Shown: positions 1 through 6,346, counted from the first letter of the stretch. The stretch: DNA of 6,388 bases from Gammaproteobacteria bacterium (GCA_029859085.1 JAOUDU010000163.1:1-6388); one strand, 5' to 3'. Numbers and translations are program-made. The notes: generated by a model not told the origin, from the sequence alone.

Positions 1-247
1 GAACGAGATCGGCCTCACCGAGGGCAATATATTCCAGGGAGAGCTGACCATCGACCAGCTGATGTTCAACCGCCCTTTCCCGGGCTACTCCCAGTACCGG
101 GGGCCGGTCAGGGGCATGTATATGTGCGGGTCCGGCACCCACCCCGGCGGCGGCGTGTCGTCGGCCTGCGGCGCCAACTCGGCGCGGGAAATCCTGCGGG
201 ACCTGAAACGACCCAACGTGGTGCCGGAGGATGACGTCGATGAGTAA
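1..247 (+). CDS. FAD-dependent oxidoreductase, PYROXD2/phytoene-dehydrogenase-like, C-terminal part only
   Basis: Only the last 81 residues lie in the window; the reading frame is entered at base 2 and ends at TAA 245-247. The tail carries the end signature of the PYROXD2-like branch of flavin amine-oxidase/phytoene-dehydrogenase-type proteins: an FQGEL segment, NRPFPGYSQYR, then MYMCGSGTHPGGG followed by GANSAREIL. In this family that glycine-rich segment closes the FAD site near the isoalloxazine ring. The same segment of the next gene is identical at about half of the positions, so the two are tandem paralogs. A short polar extension (KRPNVVPEDDVDE) follows the conserved part. The end of the gene contains the ribosome binding site and start of the next gene, which indicates one operon. 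The substrate is unknown. A carotenoid desaturase role is possible by fold but nothing nearby supports it. The family call is secure and the reaction is not. Confidence 0.88.
   Translation, partial: NEIGLTEGNIFQGELTIDQLMFNRPFPGYSQYRGPVRGMYMCGSGTHPGGGVSSACGANSAREILRDLKRPNVVPEDDVDE
226..230 (+). promoter_or_regulatory. Shine-Dalgarno site that decides the start of the second oxidoreductase
   Basis: GGAGG lies inside the end of the upstream gene. It abuts the first in-frame ATG (231), leaving no spacer, but stands 9 bases before the second ATG (240), which is normal spacing. The site therefore favours 240 as the start codon and gives an 8-base overlap with the upstream gene. Confidence 0.75.
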
Positions 248-1778
248 TCCAGCGGACGTCATTATCATCGGCGGCGGCCACAACGGCCTCGTATGCGCGG
301 CCTACCTGGCAAAGGCGGGCCGGAAGGTGCTGGTGCTCGAAGCGGCCTCCGGGGTGGGCGGCCTCGGCGCCACCCGGGAATTCGCACCGGGTTTCAGGGC
401 CGCGGTGGCCCACACCCTGCCCCAGCTCGGCAGGCAGCTGGTAAAAGACCTGGACCTGGGGCGCCACGGCTTCAGCCTCGCCGCAGATGCCCTGCCCACC
501 ATCGCCCTCGCCCCCGCCGGTGGCCATATCACCATCACCGCGGATGGCCTGGAGGGGGCTTCCCCCGCAGATTCAACGGCTTACGCGACCTACCTGAAGC
601 TGATGAAAAAATTTGCAAGGGCGATCGATCCATTCTGGCACAAGCGTCCGCCGATGCTGGGCAGCGGCGGCCTCAGGGACGCCGCGACCCTGGGCCAGTT
701 CGGCTGGAACCTGCGCACCCTGGGCAAAACCGATATGCGGGAAATGATGCGCATGATCGCCCTCCCCGCACGGGACCTGATGGATGAATATTTTGAAAGC
801 CCGCCGCTGAAAGCCGCGCTGGCCTGGGACGCCAACATCGGCAGCAAGCTGGCCCCGCGCTCACCCAATAACGCGGTGATCGCGCTGCTGTACCGCATGA
901 GCGGCGACCTGACCGGCGGCCTGCCCCTGGCCCGGGGTGGCACCGGCGGCCTGACCGATGCACTGGCGGCGGCAGCCGCCGCCCATGGCGCACAAATACG
1001 CACGGGCAGCGCGGTGGCGCGGATCGTCGTGGAACAGGGCCGGGCCGTCGGCGTGGAACTGGCCGGCGGCGAACTCATCCGGGCACCGAAAATCGTCTCC
1101 AATGCCGACCCGAAAACCAGCTTCTTCAAGCTGCTGGGGGCCAGGCACCTGGATATCCAGTTCACCAACCGCATCAACCGCCTGCGCATGAACGGCCAGG
1201 TCGCCAAGCTGCACCTGGCACTGGACGGGCTGCCGGACTTCACCGGGCTGGCGGAGCCCGGCGGCCGCCTGCTGCTGGCACCGGACATGCAGTTTATCGA
1301 GAACGCCTTTGACGCCGCCAAGTACGGGGGCTACGCGCGGGAACTGCCGATGGAGGTGCTGCTGCCCAGCCTGCACGACGACAGCCTGGCGCCGGCGGGC
1401 CAACACGTGCTGTCGGCACAGGTGCAGTACGCGCCCTACAATGTACAGGGCGGCTGGGACGCCCACCGCGACAGCTTTCTCGATAATACAATGGCGAGCC
1501 TGGAGCGATACGCCCCGGGTATTCGCGACCGCGTGGTGGCCAGCGAGCTGCTGACCCCGGCGGACCTGGAGCAACAGTTCGGTGTCACCGGTGGCCACTG
1601 GCACCACGGCGAGTTCGCGCTCGACAACTGGTGGATGAACCGCCCCACCTACGGCGCCTCCCAGTACCGCACCCCGGTGCCCGGCTTTTACCTCTGTGGC
1701 GCCGGCGCCCACCCGGGCGGCGGCATCATGGGAGCCGCGGGCAGCAATGCCGCCCGGGCGATCCTGGAGGAGAATTGA
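240..1778 (+). CDS. FAD-dependent oxidoreductase, PYROXD2/phytoene-dehydrogenase-like, complete
   Basis: This is a 512-residue predicted cytoplasmic flavoprotein. Residues 7-16 form the dinucleotide-binding beta strand and loop (VIIIGGGHNG, a GxGxxG motif), and E34 ends the second strand (KVLVLEA), where an acidic residue usually binds the FAD ribose. A GVGG motif follows at about 38-41. The C-terminal FAD signature is at about 482-495 (GFYLCGAGAHPGGG), preceded by a GGHWHHGEF segment that is typical of PYROXD2 relatives. The length fits bacterial members of the family. Start 240 was preferred to 231 because of the GGAGG spacing; the 231 start would add MTS only. The gene overlaps its paralog upstream by 8 bases and is followed after 2 bases by a GcvT-like gene, so the three are probably co-translated. 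The family oxidises C-C or C-N bonds, but the substrate cannot be read here. A CrtI/CrtO carotenoid role is a weaker alternative. Confidence 0.92.
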   Translation: MSNPADVIIIGGGHNGLVCAAYLAKAGRKVLVLEAASGVGGLGATREFAPGFRAAVAHTLPQLGRQLVKDLDLGRHGFSLAADALPTIALAPAGGHITITADGLEGASPADSTAYATYLKLMKKFARAIDPFWHKRPPMLGSGGLRDAATLGQFGWNLRTLGKTDMREMMRMIALPARDLMDEYFESPPLKAALAWDANIGSKLAPRSPNNAVIALLYRMSGDLTGGLPLARGGTGGLTDALAAAAAAHGAQIRTGSAVARIVVEQGRAVGVELAGGELIRAPKIVSNADPKTSFFKLLGARHLDIQFTNRINRLRMNGQVAKLHLALDGLPDFTGLAEPGGRLLLAPDMQFIENAFDAAKYGGYARELPMEVLLPSLHDDSLAPAGQHVLSAQVQYAPYNVQGGWDAHRDSFLDNTMASLERYAPGIRDRVVASELLTPADLEQQFGVTGGHWHHGEFALDNWWMNRPTYGASQYRTPVPGFYLCGAGAHPGGGIMGAAGSNAARAILEEN

Positions 1779-1780
1779 GC

Positions 1781-3001
1781 ATGCCCGTGACCGTCAAACT
1801 GCAGCCTGCCGAAGCCATTGCCCATGTCCAGCGGAGCATCCTGCCCACGCCCTTTTACTCCCGCACCTCGCGCCTGAACCTCAACCAGCAGTGGAGCGAG
1901 TGGAACGGCTTCGCCTCCGCGGTGTACTACGGCGACGCGCACCTGGAATATTTTTCCACCCGCAACACCTGCGGCGTGTTCGACGCGTCCCCGATGCGCA
2001 AGTACCGCTTCAGCGGAGCGGACGCGGCGGCGATGCTGGACCGCATGGTCACCCGGGACGTGGTTGCCCAGGCGGTGGACACCGTGGCCTACAACGTCTG
2101 GTGTACCGACGCCGGCCGGGTAGTGGACGACGGCACGATTTTCCGCCTGGGGACCGAGGAGTTCATGCTGTGCTGTGCGGACCCCTGCTACGACTGGTTC
2201 TGCCTGAGCGCGGTGGGTTTTGACGCGCTGAAGATCGAGGAGATCTCCGAGGAGGTCGCAGCCCTCGCGCTGCAGGGCCCCACCTCCTGCGCACTGCTCA
2301 AGGCGATGGGCTTTGCCGGCATCGAGCAGTGCAAGCCGTTCCAGATCATGCGCTTTCCCTTCGGCGGCGGCGAGATCATGATCTCCCGCACCGGCTACAC
2401 CGGCGACCTCGGCTATGAACTGTGGCTGGACCCCCGGGATGCCGAACAGCTGTGGGACCAACTGTTCAGCGTTGGTGCCATCTATGGCATACAACCGCTG
2501 GGGGACGAATCACTGGAAATGGCCCGGCTCGAGGCCGGCTTCCTCGCCCCGGACGTGGACTTCCACGGTTCCCTGCATACGGTACAGCGGGGGCACGACC
2601 ACTCGCCGCTGGAACTGGGCCTGGGCTGGATCCTGAACTTCAAGAAGCCGCATTTCAGCGGCCGCGCGGCACTGCTGGCACAGAGGGAATCCGGCAATTA
2701 CCGGCGCCTGCTGAAGCTGGATATCGAGGGCAATAAACCCGCGGAGCACAGCATCCTGTACGCCGATAAAAAGTGCGCGAAGGAGATCGGCTATATCACC
2801 TCTGCGGCCTGGTCACCGGTGGTCAAGGCCAATATCGCCTATGGCCTGGTGGAGGCAAAATACTTCGAGGGCCCGATCTGGGCCGAGATCTACCACCAGA
2901 AAGAACTGCGCTGGCAGCGCAAGGTAGCGCGCTGTACCCGCGTCACCAAACCGTTCTGGTCACCCGAGCGCGCCAAGGCCACGCCGCCACCGGATTGTTG
3001 A
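1781..3001 (+). CDS. GcvT-like aminomethyltransferase-family protein (folate-dependent one-carbon transfer)
   Basis: This 406-residue protein has the T-protein (aminomethyltransferase) fold. Visible family landmarks are GVFDASPMRKYRFSG (65-79), AGRVVDDGTIFRL (111-123) with an Asp pair D116-D117 at the place of the catalytic Asp of T-proteins, ALQGP (163-167), SRTGYTGDLGYEL (202-214), and PLGDESLEMARLEAGF (239-254). The C-terminal barrel domain covers about 275-390. Members move a one-carbon group from an amine (or sulfonium, as in DmdA) to tetrahydrofolate. The start is fixed by GGAGG at 1766-1770, 10 bases before ATG 1781, with only 2 bases after the upstream stop. No GcvH or GcvP gene adjoins it, so a true glycine-cleavage role is less likely than a substrate-specific demethylase or one-carbon transferase working with the flavoproteins. 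An unusual Cys cluster (C131, C132, C136, C141) lies in the middle. Family assignment is strong; the substrate is unknown. Confidence 0.9.
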   Translation: MPVTVKLQPAEAIAHVQRSILPTPFYSRTSRLNLNQQWSEWNGFASAVYYGDAHLEYFSTRNTCGVFDASPMRKYRFSGADAAAMLDRMVTRDVVAQAVDTVAYNVWCTDAGRVVDDGTIFRLGTEEFMLCCADPCYDWFCLSAVGFDALKIEEISEEVAALALQGPTSCALLKAMGFAGIEQCKPFQIMRFPFGGGEIMISRTGYTGDLGYELWLDPRDAEQLWDQLFSVGAIYGIQPLGDESLEMARLEAGFLAPDVDFHGSLHTVQRGHDHSPLELGLGWILNFKKPHFSGRAALLAQRESGNYRRLLKLDIEGNKPAEHSILYADKKCAKEIGYITSAAWSPVVKANIAYGLVEAKYFEGPIWAEIYHQKELRWQRKVARCTRVTKPFWSPERAKATPPPDC

Positions 3002-3021
3002 AGCGGGCAAACAGACCAAAG

Positions 3022-3038
3022 CTGACAAATTTTGTCAG
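3022..3038. promoter_or_regulatory. Perfect 17-base palindrome, candidate operator
   Basis: The arms CTGACAAA and TTTGTCAG flank a single central T, giving an 8-base perfect inverted repeat. It lies 20 bases after the stop of the GcvT-like gene and about 180 bases before the lipoprotein start. The AT-rich centre, the lack of a real loop and the absence of a T-run argue for a protein-binding site rather than a terminator. The left arm contains CTGACA, a fair match to a -35 element, but no good -10 was found at the expected distance. The regulator is unknown. Confidence 0.4.
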
Positions 3039-3165
3039 TTCCTGGCATCTTCTGTTTCACGGCAACGCACAAGCCGCGACCCGGCGACACACCCAAACCG
3101 TGCCAAGGCCCCACCAATCGGCGCAACGGGAAAAAAGATCACTTAAAAATCGTGCTGGCCCACAA

Positions 3166-3193
3166 TTTGCATCGTTCTACCCACTGATTTACT
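3166..3193 (+). promoter_or_regulatory. Weak candidate promoter of the lipoprotein gene
   Basis: An extended -10-like element (TG at 3185-3186, then A, then TTTACT at 3188-3193) follows a poor -35-like TTTGCA at 3166-3171, 16 bases upstream of it. Transcription would start near 3200, leaving a leader of about 20 bases. The match is marginal and was found by eye. Confidence 0.22.
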
Positions 3194-3221
3194 TGGCAGT
3201 CGTCGTCCGTGGGGTTGTGCT

Positions 3222-4850
3222 ATGCATTCAAACAAGACCGGTTTTTCCATTCCCGTCGCCAGGCTGGCTCTCCTGGGGCTGTGCGTCGTCTTCCTCGCCA
3301 GCTGTCGCCTGGTGATAAAGACCGATGACACCGGCTATATCACCTCGGCATCCGGTGCCAATGACTGCAACCAGGCGAGCTGCATAATCCCCATCACAGA
3401 ATCGTTCAGTGACACTTTTACCGCAGTCCCGGCCGATGGCTATCGCTTCGTGAGATGGACCGGTGTCTGCAGCCGCGCTGTGACCACGGTATGCAAGCTG
3501 AAACTTTCTCCGTTGCCGGCTGAATTCATGGAGTTTGACAGCGACGTGGAGATGTCGGCGATATTCGAATCGTCCTCGACCAGGAGACCCTGGTATCGCG
3601 ACAGCGACGGCGATGGTTTTGGCGCGGCCAACTTGAGCAGGATGGCATTTGAGCAGCCGGCCGGTTATGTCATCGACAAGAACGATTGTGACGACAGCAA
3701 TAAATACGTTCACCCCTGGGCTTGGGAGAGGTCTGATGGGCTGGACAACAATTGCAACGGGGTGGTTGACGAGGGCTTTACCAAAACCCGCTTCTATATC
3801 GACAGCGATGGCGATGGCTATGGCGATCCCGCCGTCAGTCGGCTTGAGTTGCAACAGCCCGCGGGATACGTCGGCAACGATCTCGACTGTAACGACCGCA
3901 GCCCGCAGGACAATCCCGCGGCCACAGAGGTCGTGGACAACCGCGACAACGATTGCGACGGCAGTGTCGATGAGGGTGTGAAAAACTTTTACCCGGATGG
4001 CGACGGCGACGGTTACGGTGCCCGCTATGGCCTGGTCCGCTCGATAGAGGCTGTCGGCGGCTATGTGCAGAACAACCGCGACTGCGATGACAACAACCGC
4101 AGCATCTTCCCGGGGGCTGTCGAGGTCTTTGACAGCGTCGACAATGACTGCGACGGCGCGATCGATGAAGGCTTTACGCGCACCAGGTATTTCCGCGACG
4201 CAGATGGCGATGGTTTCGGGGATGCATCCAGCAGCGTCCTGGATATTTCACCGCCCGCGGGCTTTGTCACCAACGGCACGGACAACTGTGTCTATGTGAG
4301 CAATCCGACCCAGGCGGACAGCGACGGTGACGGCATCGGCGACGCCTGCGATACCGTGGACAATAACGCCGGCGGCGGCTCCGGGGGAGGTGGCGTGGTG
4401 GATGGGGGCGGTGGATGCTCGCTGACCGCCGAGGAGCAATCGATGCTCGCCGCGGTCAATGCCACCCGGGCGCAGGCGCGGGTCTGCGGATCGGGTACAT
4501 ACCCCGCAGTACCGGCACTGACCTGGAGTTGCAATCTGAAAAATGCCGCACTGGGCCATTCAGCGGATATGGCAAACAACAATTTCTTCAGCCACACCGG
4601 CTCTGACGGCCAGTCACCCGCCTATCGCGCAACCCAGGCAGGTTATAGCTGGTCTGCGATTGGAGAGAACATCGCCGCCGGCACTCCCCTGAGCGCCGTC
4701 AGCGCGGTGGTGCAGGCCTGGATCGACAGCCCCGGTCACTGCGCGAACATGATGGGCTCCAACTATACCCAGCTGGGCGCTGCCAAATACAGTAACCCGG
4801 CGAGTACCTACGGGGTGTACTGGACCCAGGTGTTCGGCAGGCCGCGCTAG
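3222..4850 (+). CDS. Secreted lipoprotein with Ca-type metal-binding repeats, a TSP3 repeat and a C-terminal CAP/SCP domain
   Basis: This is a 542-residue predicted lipoprotein. The signal peptide has K5 and R14, a hydrophobic core (15-26) and the lipobox LASC (25-28). C28 would be lipidated; R29 at +2 does not signal inner-membrane retention, so outer-membrane location is likely. Residues 34-117 resemble a divergent InlB-type bacterial repeat (PADGYRFVRWTGVC) with Cys 49, 54, 83 and 91. Four Asp/Gly loops (127-134, 194-201, 259-266, 326-333) begin units of 65-67 residues; the first three units also have a CDD/CND-type motif and end in a DNxCxG..DEG motif. A thrombospondin type 3 repeat covers 354-377 and a glycine-rich linker 384-398. 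Residues 404-538 form a CAP/SCP domain with H446, H458, E482 (GENIAAG) and H506 (SPGHCANM); C437 and C507 may pair. The start is backed by the signal peptide; the ribosome site is weak (GGGG at 3211-3214). Probable surface or adhesion role, exact function unknown. Confidence 0.9.
   Translation: MHSNKTGFSIPVARLALLGLCVVFLASCRLVIKTDDTGYITSASGANDCNQASCIIPITESFSDTFTAVPADGYRFVRWTGVCSRAVTTVCKLKLSPLPAEFMEFDSDVEMSAIFESSSTRRPWYRDSDGDGFGAANLSRMAFEQPAGYVIDKNDCDDSNKYVHPWAWERSDGLDNNCNGVVDEGFTKTRFYIDSDGDGYGDPAVSRLELQQPAGYVGNDLDCNDRSPQDNPAATEVVDNRDNDCDGSVDEGVKNFYPDGDGDGYGARYGLVRSIEAVGGYVQNNRDCDDNNRSIFPGAVEVFDSVDNDCDGAIDEGFTRTRYFRDADGDGFGDASSSVLDISPPAGFVTNGTDNCVYVSNPTQADSDGDGIGDACDTVDNNAGGGSGGGGVVDGGGGCSLTAEEQSMLAAVNATRAQARVCGSGTYPAVPALTWSCNLKNAALGHSADMANNNFFSHTGSDGQSPAYRATQAGYSWSAIGENIAAGTPLSAVSAVVQAWIDSPGHCANMMGSNYTQLGAAKYSNPASTYGVYWTQVFGRPR
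3600..4352 (+). repeat. Coding repeat region: four DxDGDGxG units plus one TSP3 repeat
   Basis: At protein level the acidic loop recurs at residues 127, 194, 259 and 326 (codons at 3600, 3801, 3996 and 4197), a period of 65-67 residues or about 200 bases. The first three units share the order DxDGDGxG, then (A/V)GGYV or PAGYV, a CDD/CND-type motif, and a Cys-containing DNxC motif leading to DEG. The fourth stops after PAGFV and runs straight into the TSP3 repeat (DNC...NPTQADSDGDGIGDACD in outline). The units are diverged at DNA level, which points to old duplications rather than recent expansion. Such Asp-rich loops bind calcium in related families. Confidence 0.8.
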
Positions 4851-4868
4851 GCACCGGGGGAGGAACAA

Positions 4869-4890
4869 GGCCGAATGAATTCGGCCCTAC
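4869..4890 (-). repeat. REP-like element, copy 1 (GTAG plus hairpin)
   Basis: Read on the minus strand this is GTAG (4890-4887) followed by a 7-base stem GGCCGAA, loop TTCA, and TTCGGCC. A GTAG tetranucleotide 5' of a short hairpin is the hallmark of REP elements mobilised by REP-associated tyrosine transposases. It lies 18 bases after the lipoprotein stop and may also help end transcription. Confidence 0.75.
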
Positions 4891-4894
4891 ACCG

Positions 4895-4912
4895 GGTCGG
4901 ATTCATTCGGCA
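4895..4912 (+). repeat. REP-like element, copy 2, degenerate
   Basis: This copy has the same central loop TTCA and a related stem (GGTCGGA and TTCGGCA), but the stem has one terminal mismatch and two G-T pairs, and no GTAG precedes it. It appears to be a decayed relative of copies 1 and 3, lying between them. Confidence 0.6.
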
Positions 4913-4916
4913 CCGC

Positions 4917-4938
4917 GTAGGGTCGAATTCATTCGACC
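4917..4938 (+). repeat. REP-like element, copy 3 (GTAG plus hairpin)
   Basis: GTAG (4917-4920) is followed by stem GGTCGAA, loop TTCA and TTCGACC, in the opposite orientation to copy 1. It matches copy 1 at 20 of 22 positions, and the two differences are partners in one stem base pair. The stop of the convergent aminotransferase gene lies 8 bases beyond it, so the REP cluster fills nearly all of the space between two converging genes. Confidence 0.75.
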
Positions 4939-4945
4939 GGGCTCG

Positions 4946-6346
4946 CTAGAACCCCACGTTGCCACTGGGCATGGGCGGGTAGTCCCCGATCGTGGGGCCC
5001 TTGCGCTCCACCGCCTCGATCGCCTCCTCCATGATGGCCAGCCCTTCGAGCAGGGTTTCGGGGGGCATGTTCAGGGCCGGGTACATCCGTACCTGGGCCT
5101 GGTTGTCGCAGATGGCCCACACCCCCCGGCGCAGCATCTCGTGGCGCACGGAGCGGGCCACAAAGAACTCCTCATCAGGCTTTGACTCGCCGGCGAAGGA
5201 GACACCCATCAACAGGCCCAGCGACCGCACCTGGCTGACGATGCCGTAGCGCGCCTCCCAGGGCGCCATGCGCCCGGCGGCGATCTCCGCCAGCTTCGCG
5301 GCGTGATCGAGGATGTTGTCGCGCTCATAGATTTCCAGGGTTTTCAGGCAGGCCGCGCAGCCAGCAGGGGTACCGGCAAAGGTGCTCCCGGCGGTCGCCC
5401 TGGGATTGTCGCCGAGGATATCGTCCCGGGCGGCCACACCGGCGCAGGGCTCGACGCCGCCGGACATATTCTTGCCAGCCACCAGGATATCGGGGATCAC
5501 GCCATAGTGCTCCACACCCCACATTTTCGCGGTGCGACCCAACCCGGTGAGCACCTCGTCGGCAATCATCAGCCAGTCGTACTTGTCGCAGATGCGGCGC
5601 ACCCCCTGGAAGAAATCCCGGCTGGGGATCCAGTTGCCCCCCTCCGCCAGGCCCGGCTCGATCAGGATCGCGGCGATGTTTTCCGCCGGCACCACGAACT
5701 CGGGCAGGTGCGTCTCCAGGTACCACAGGCAGTATTGCGAATACTGGGCCTGGGTCATGCCCGCCGGGATATTCTCCGAATAGGGGAACGGCGCCTTCAG
5801 CACACCCCCGGCCCAGGCTTCCATGTAGAGATTGTTATTGCTGTTGTAGGCGCTGACCATCTTGGTGCCAAGGCCCTCGCCGTGGAAGCAGGAGGTAAAG
5901 CTGACGATGTAGCGCCGCCGGGTGTGGCACAGGGCCAGGTGAATGGCGGACTCCACCGCCTCGGTCCCGGACACTTCGAAACTGAAGCGCGGCAGGGCCC
6001 CGCCGGGCATCAGCCCGGCCAGTTTCTCGGTCAGTGGAATGCGCAGGGGATGCTCCCACTGGAAGCCGTAGCGCTTGTGCGCCGCGTGCACCGCCTCGAT
6101 GATCTCGGGGTGGCAGTTTCCCAGCGGGTTGGTGGCCCAGCCGCCCTGGAAATCGATGTAGCGGTTGTCATCCAGGTCCCAGACGTAATCGCCCTCGGCC
6201 CGACCGACGATCATCTGGGCGGGCGCATCGTAACCCTTGTCGGCGCTGCGCCGGGCGGCAGCCGGATAGCGCAGGCCATTGCGCAGGTGGGGCAGGCCGC
6301 GCTCCAGCAGGGCCCGGGACTTATCGCCTGGCAGATGATAGGTCAC
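4946..6346 (-). CDS. Class III PLP-dependent aminotransferase
   Basis: This 466-residue cytoplasmic enzyme is of the class III fold (4-aminobutyrate / glutamate-1-semialdehyde type). Family landmarks are SGTEA (126-130, phosphate-binding loop), FHGEG (154-158), E230, IADEV (261-265) with D263 for the pyridine nitrogen, K292 in AGKNMSGG as the Schiff-base lysine, T322 in GSTFAGTPAG, and R420 in QVRMYPALNMP, in the region of the substrate carboxylate. All key residues are present, so it should be active. The start is GTG at 6346; an in-frame TAA at 6365-6367 and the absence of other start codons between them exclude a longer form. No good Shine-Dalgarno site precedes it, yet the first 44 residues look like a normal family N-terminus, so later starts are less likely. 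It converges on the lipoprotein gene. The substrate may be an omega-amino or beta-amino compound; the specific acceptor cannot be told. A link with the plus-strand operon is inferred from proximity. Confidence 0.93.
   Translation of the reverse strand: MTYHLPGDKSRALLERGLPHLRNGLRYPAAARRSADKGYDAPAQMIVGRAEGDYVWDLDDNRYIDFQGGWATNPLGNCHPEIIEAVHAAHKRYGFQWEHPLRIPLTEKLAGLMPGGALPRFSFEVSGTEAVESAIHLALCHTRRRYIVSFTSCFHGEGLGTKMVSAYNSNNNLYMEAWAGGVLKAPFPYSENIPAGMTQAQYSQYCLWYLETHLPEFVVPAENIAAILIEPGLAEGGNWIPSRDFFQGVRRICDKYDWLMIADEVLTGLGRTAKMWGVEHYGVIPDILVAGKNMSGGVEPCAGVAARDDILGDNPRATAGSTFAGTPAGCAACLKTLEIYERDNILDHAAKLAEIAAGRMAPWEARYGIVSQVRSLGLLMGVSFAGESKPDEEFFVARSVRHEMLRRGVWAICDNQAQVRMYPALNMPPETLLEGLAIMEEAIEAVERKGPTIGDYPPMPSGNVGF

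Larger units (their letters stand above)
3002..3221. other. Intergenic region between the oxidoreductase/GcvT operon and the lipoprotein gene
   Basis: These 220 bases contain no convincing gene. They look visibly richer in A and T than the operon, with A-tracts at about 3131-3136 and 3145-3149. They hold a 17-base perfect palindrome at 3022-3038 and a weak promoter-like element before the lipoprotein gene. No clear intrinsic terminator (GC-rich stem plus T-run) follows the operon stop, so termination may be Rho-dependent or lie outside what can be recognised by eye. Confidence 0.6.

Noticed and set aside
590..1321. Minus-strand open frame of 243 codons
   Set aside because: Rich in Arg, Ser, Ala and Pro without domain signals, as expected of a shadow frame.
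861..1712. Long open frame on the minus strand opposite the second oxidoreductase (283 codons)
   Set aside because: It lies wholly within a well-supported gene, has no recognisable domain, and its composition is that of an antisense shadow in GC-rich DNA.
1..1778. Carotenoid biosynthesis (crtI/crtO-type desaturase or ketolase pair)
   Set aside because: The fold is shared, but the C-terminal signature fits the PYROXD2-like branch and no phytoene synthase, cyclase or other carotenoid gene is present.
1631..1780. N-terminal extension of the GcvT-like frame upstream of ATG 1781
   Set aside because: The extension overlaps the coding end of the oxidoreductase in another frame, encodes Pro/Arg-rich sequence unlike the family, and a good ribosome site precedes 1781.
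1688..2494. Long open frame on the minus strand opposite the GcvT-like gene (268 codons)
   Set aside because: It spans two real genes in antisense and shows no family motifs or ribosome binding site.
1781..3001. True glycine-cleavage gcvT
   Set aside because: No gcvH or gcvP adjoins it, and the operon partners are flavin oxidoreductases; the N-terminal segment also looks like the wider aminomethyltransferase-like family.
3022..3038. Intrinsic terminator of the plus-strand operon
   Set aside because: The stem is short and AT-rich in the centre, the loop would be 1-3 bases, and no T-run follows.
4869..4938. CRISPR-like repeats
   Set aside because: Only three short palindromic copies in mixed orientation, with very short unequal gaps and no spacers or cas genes; REP elements explain them better.
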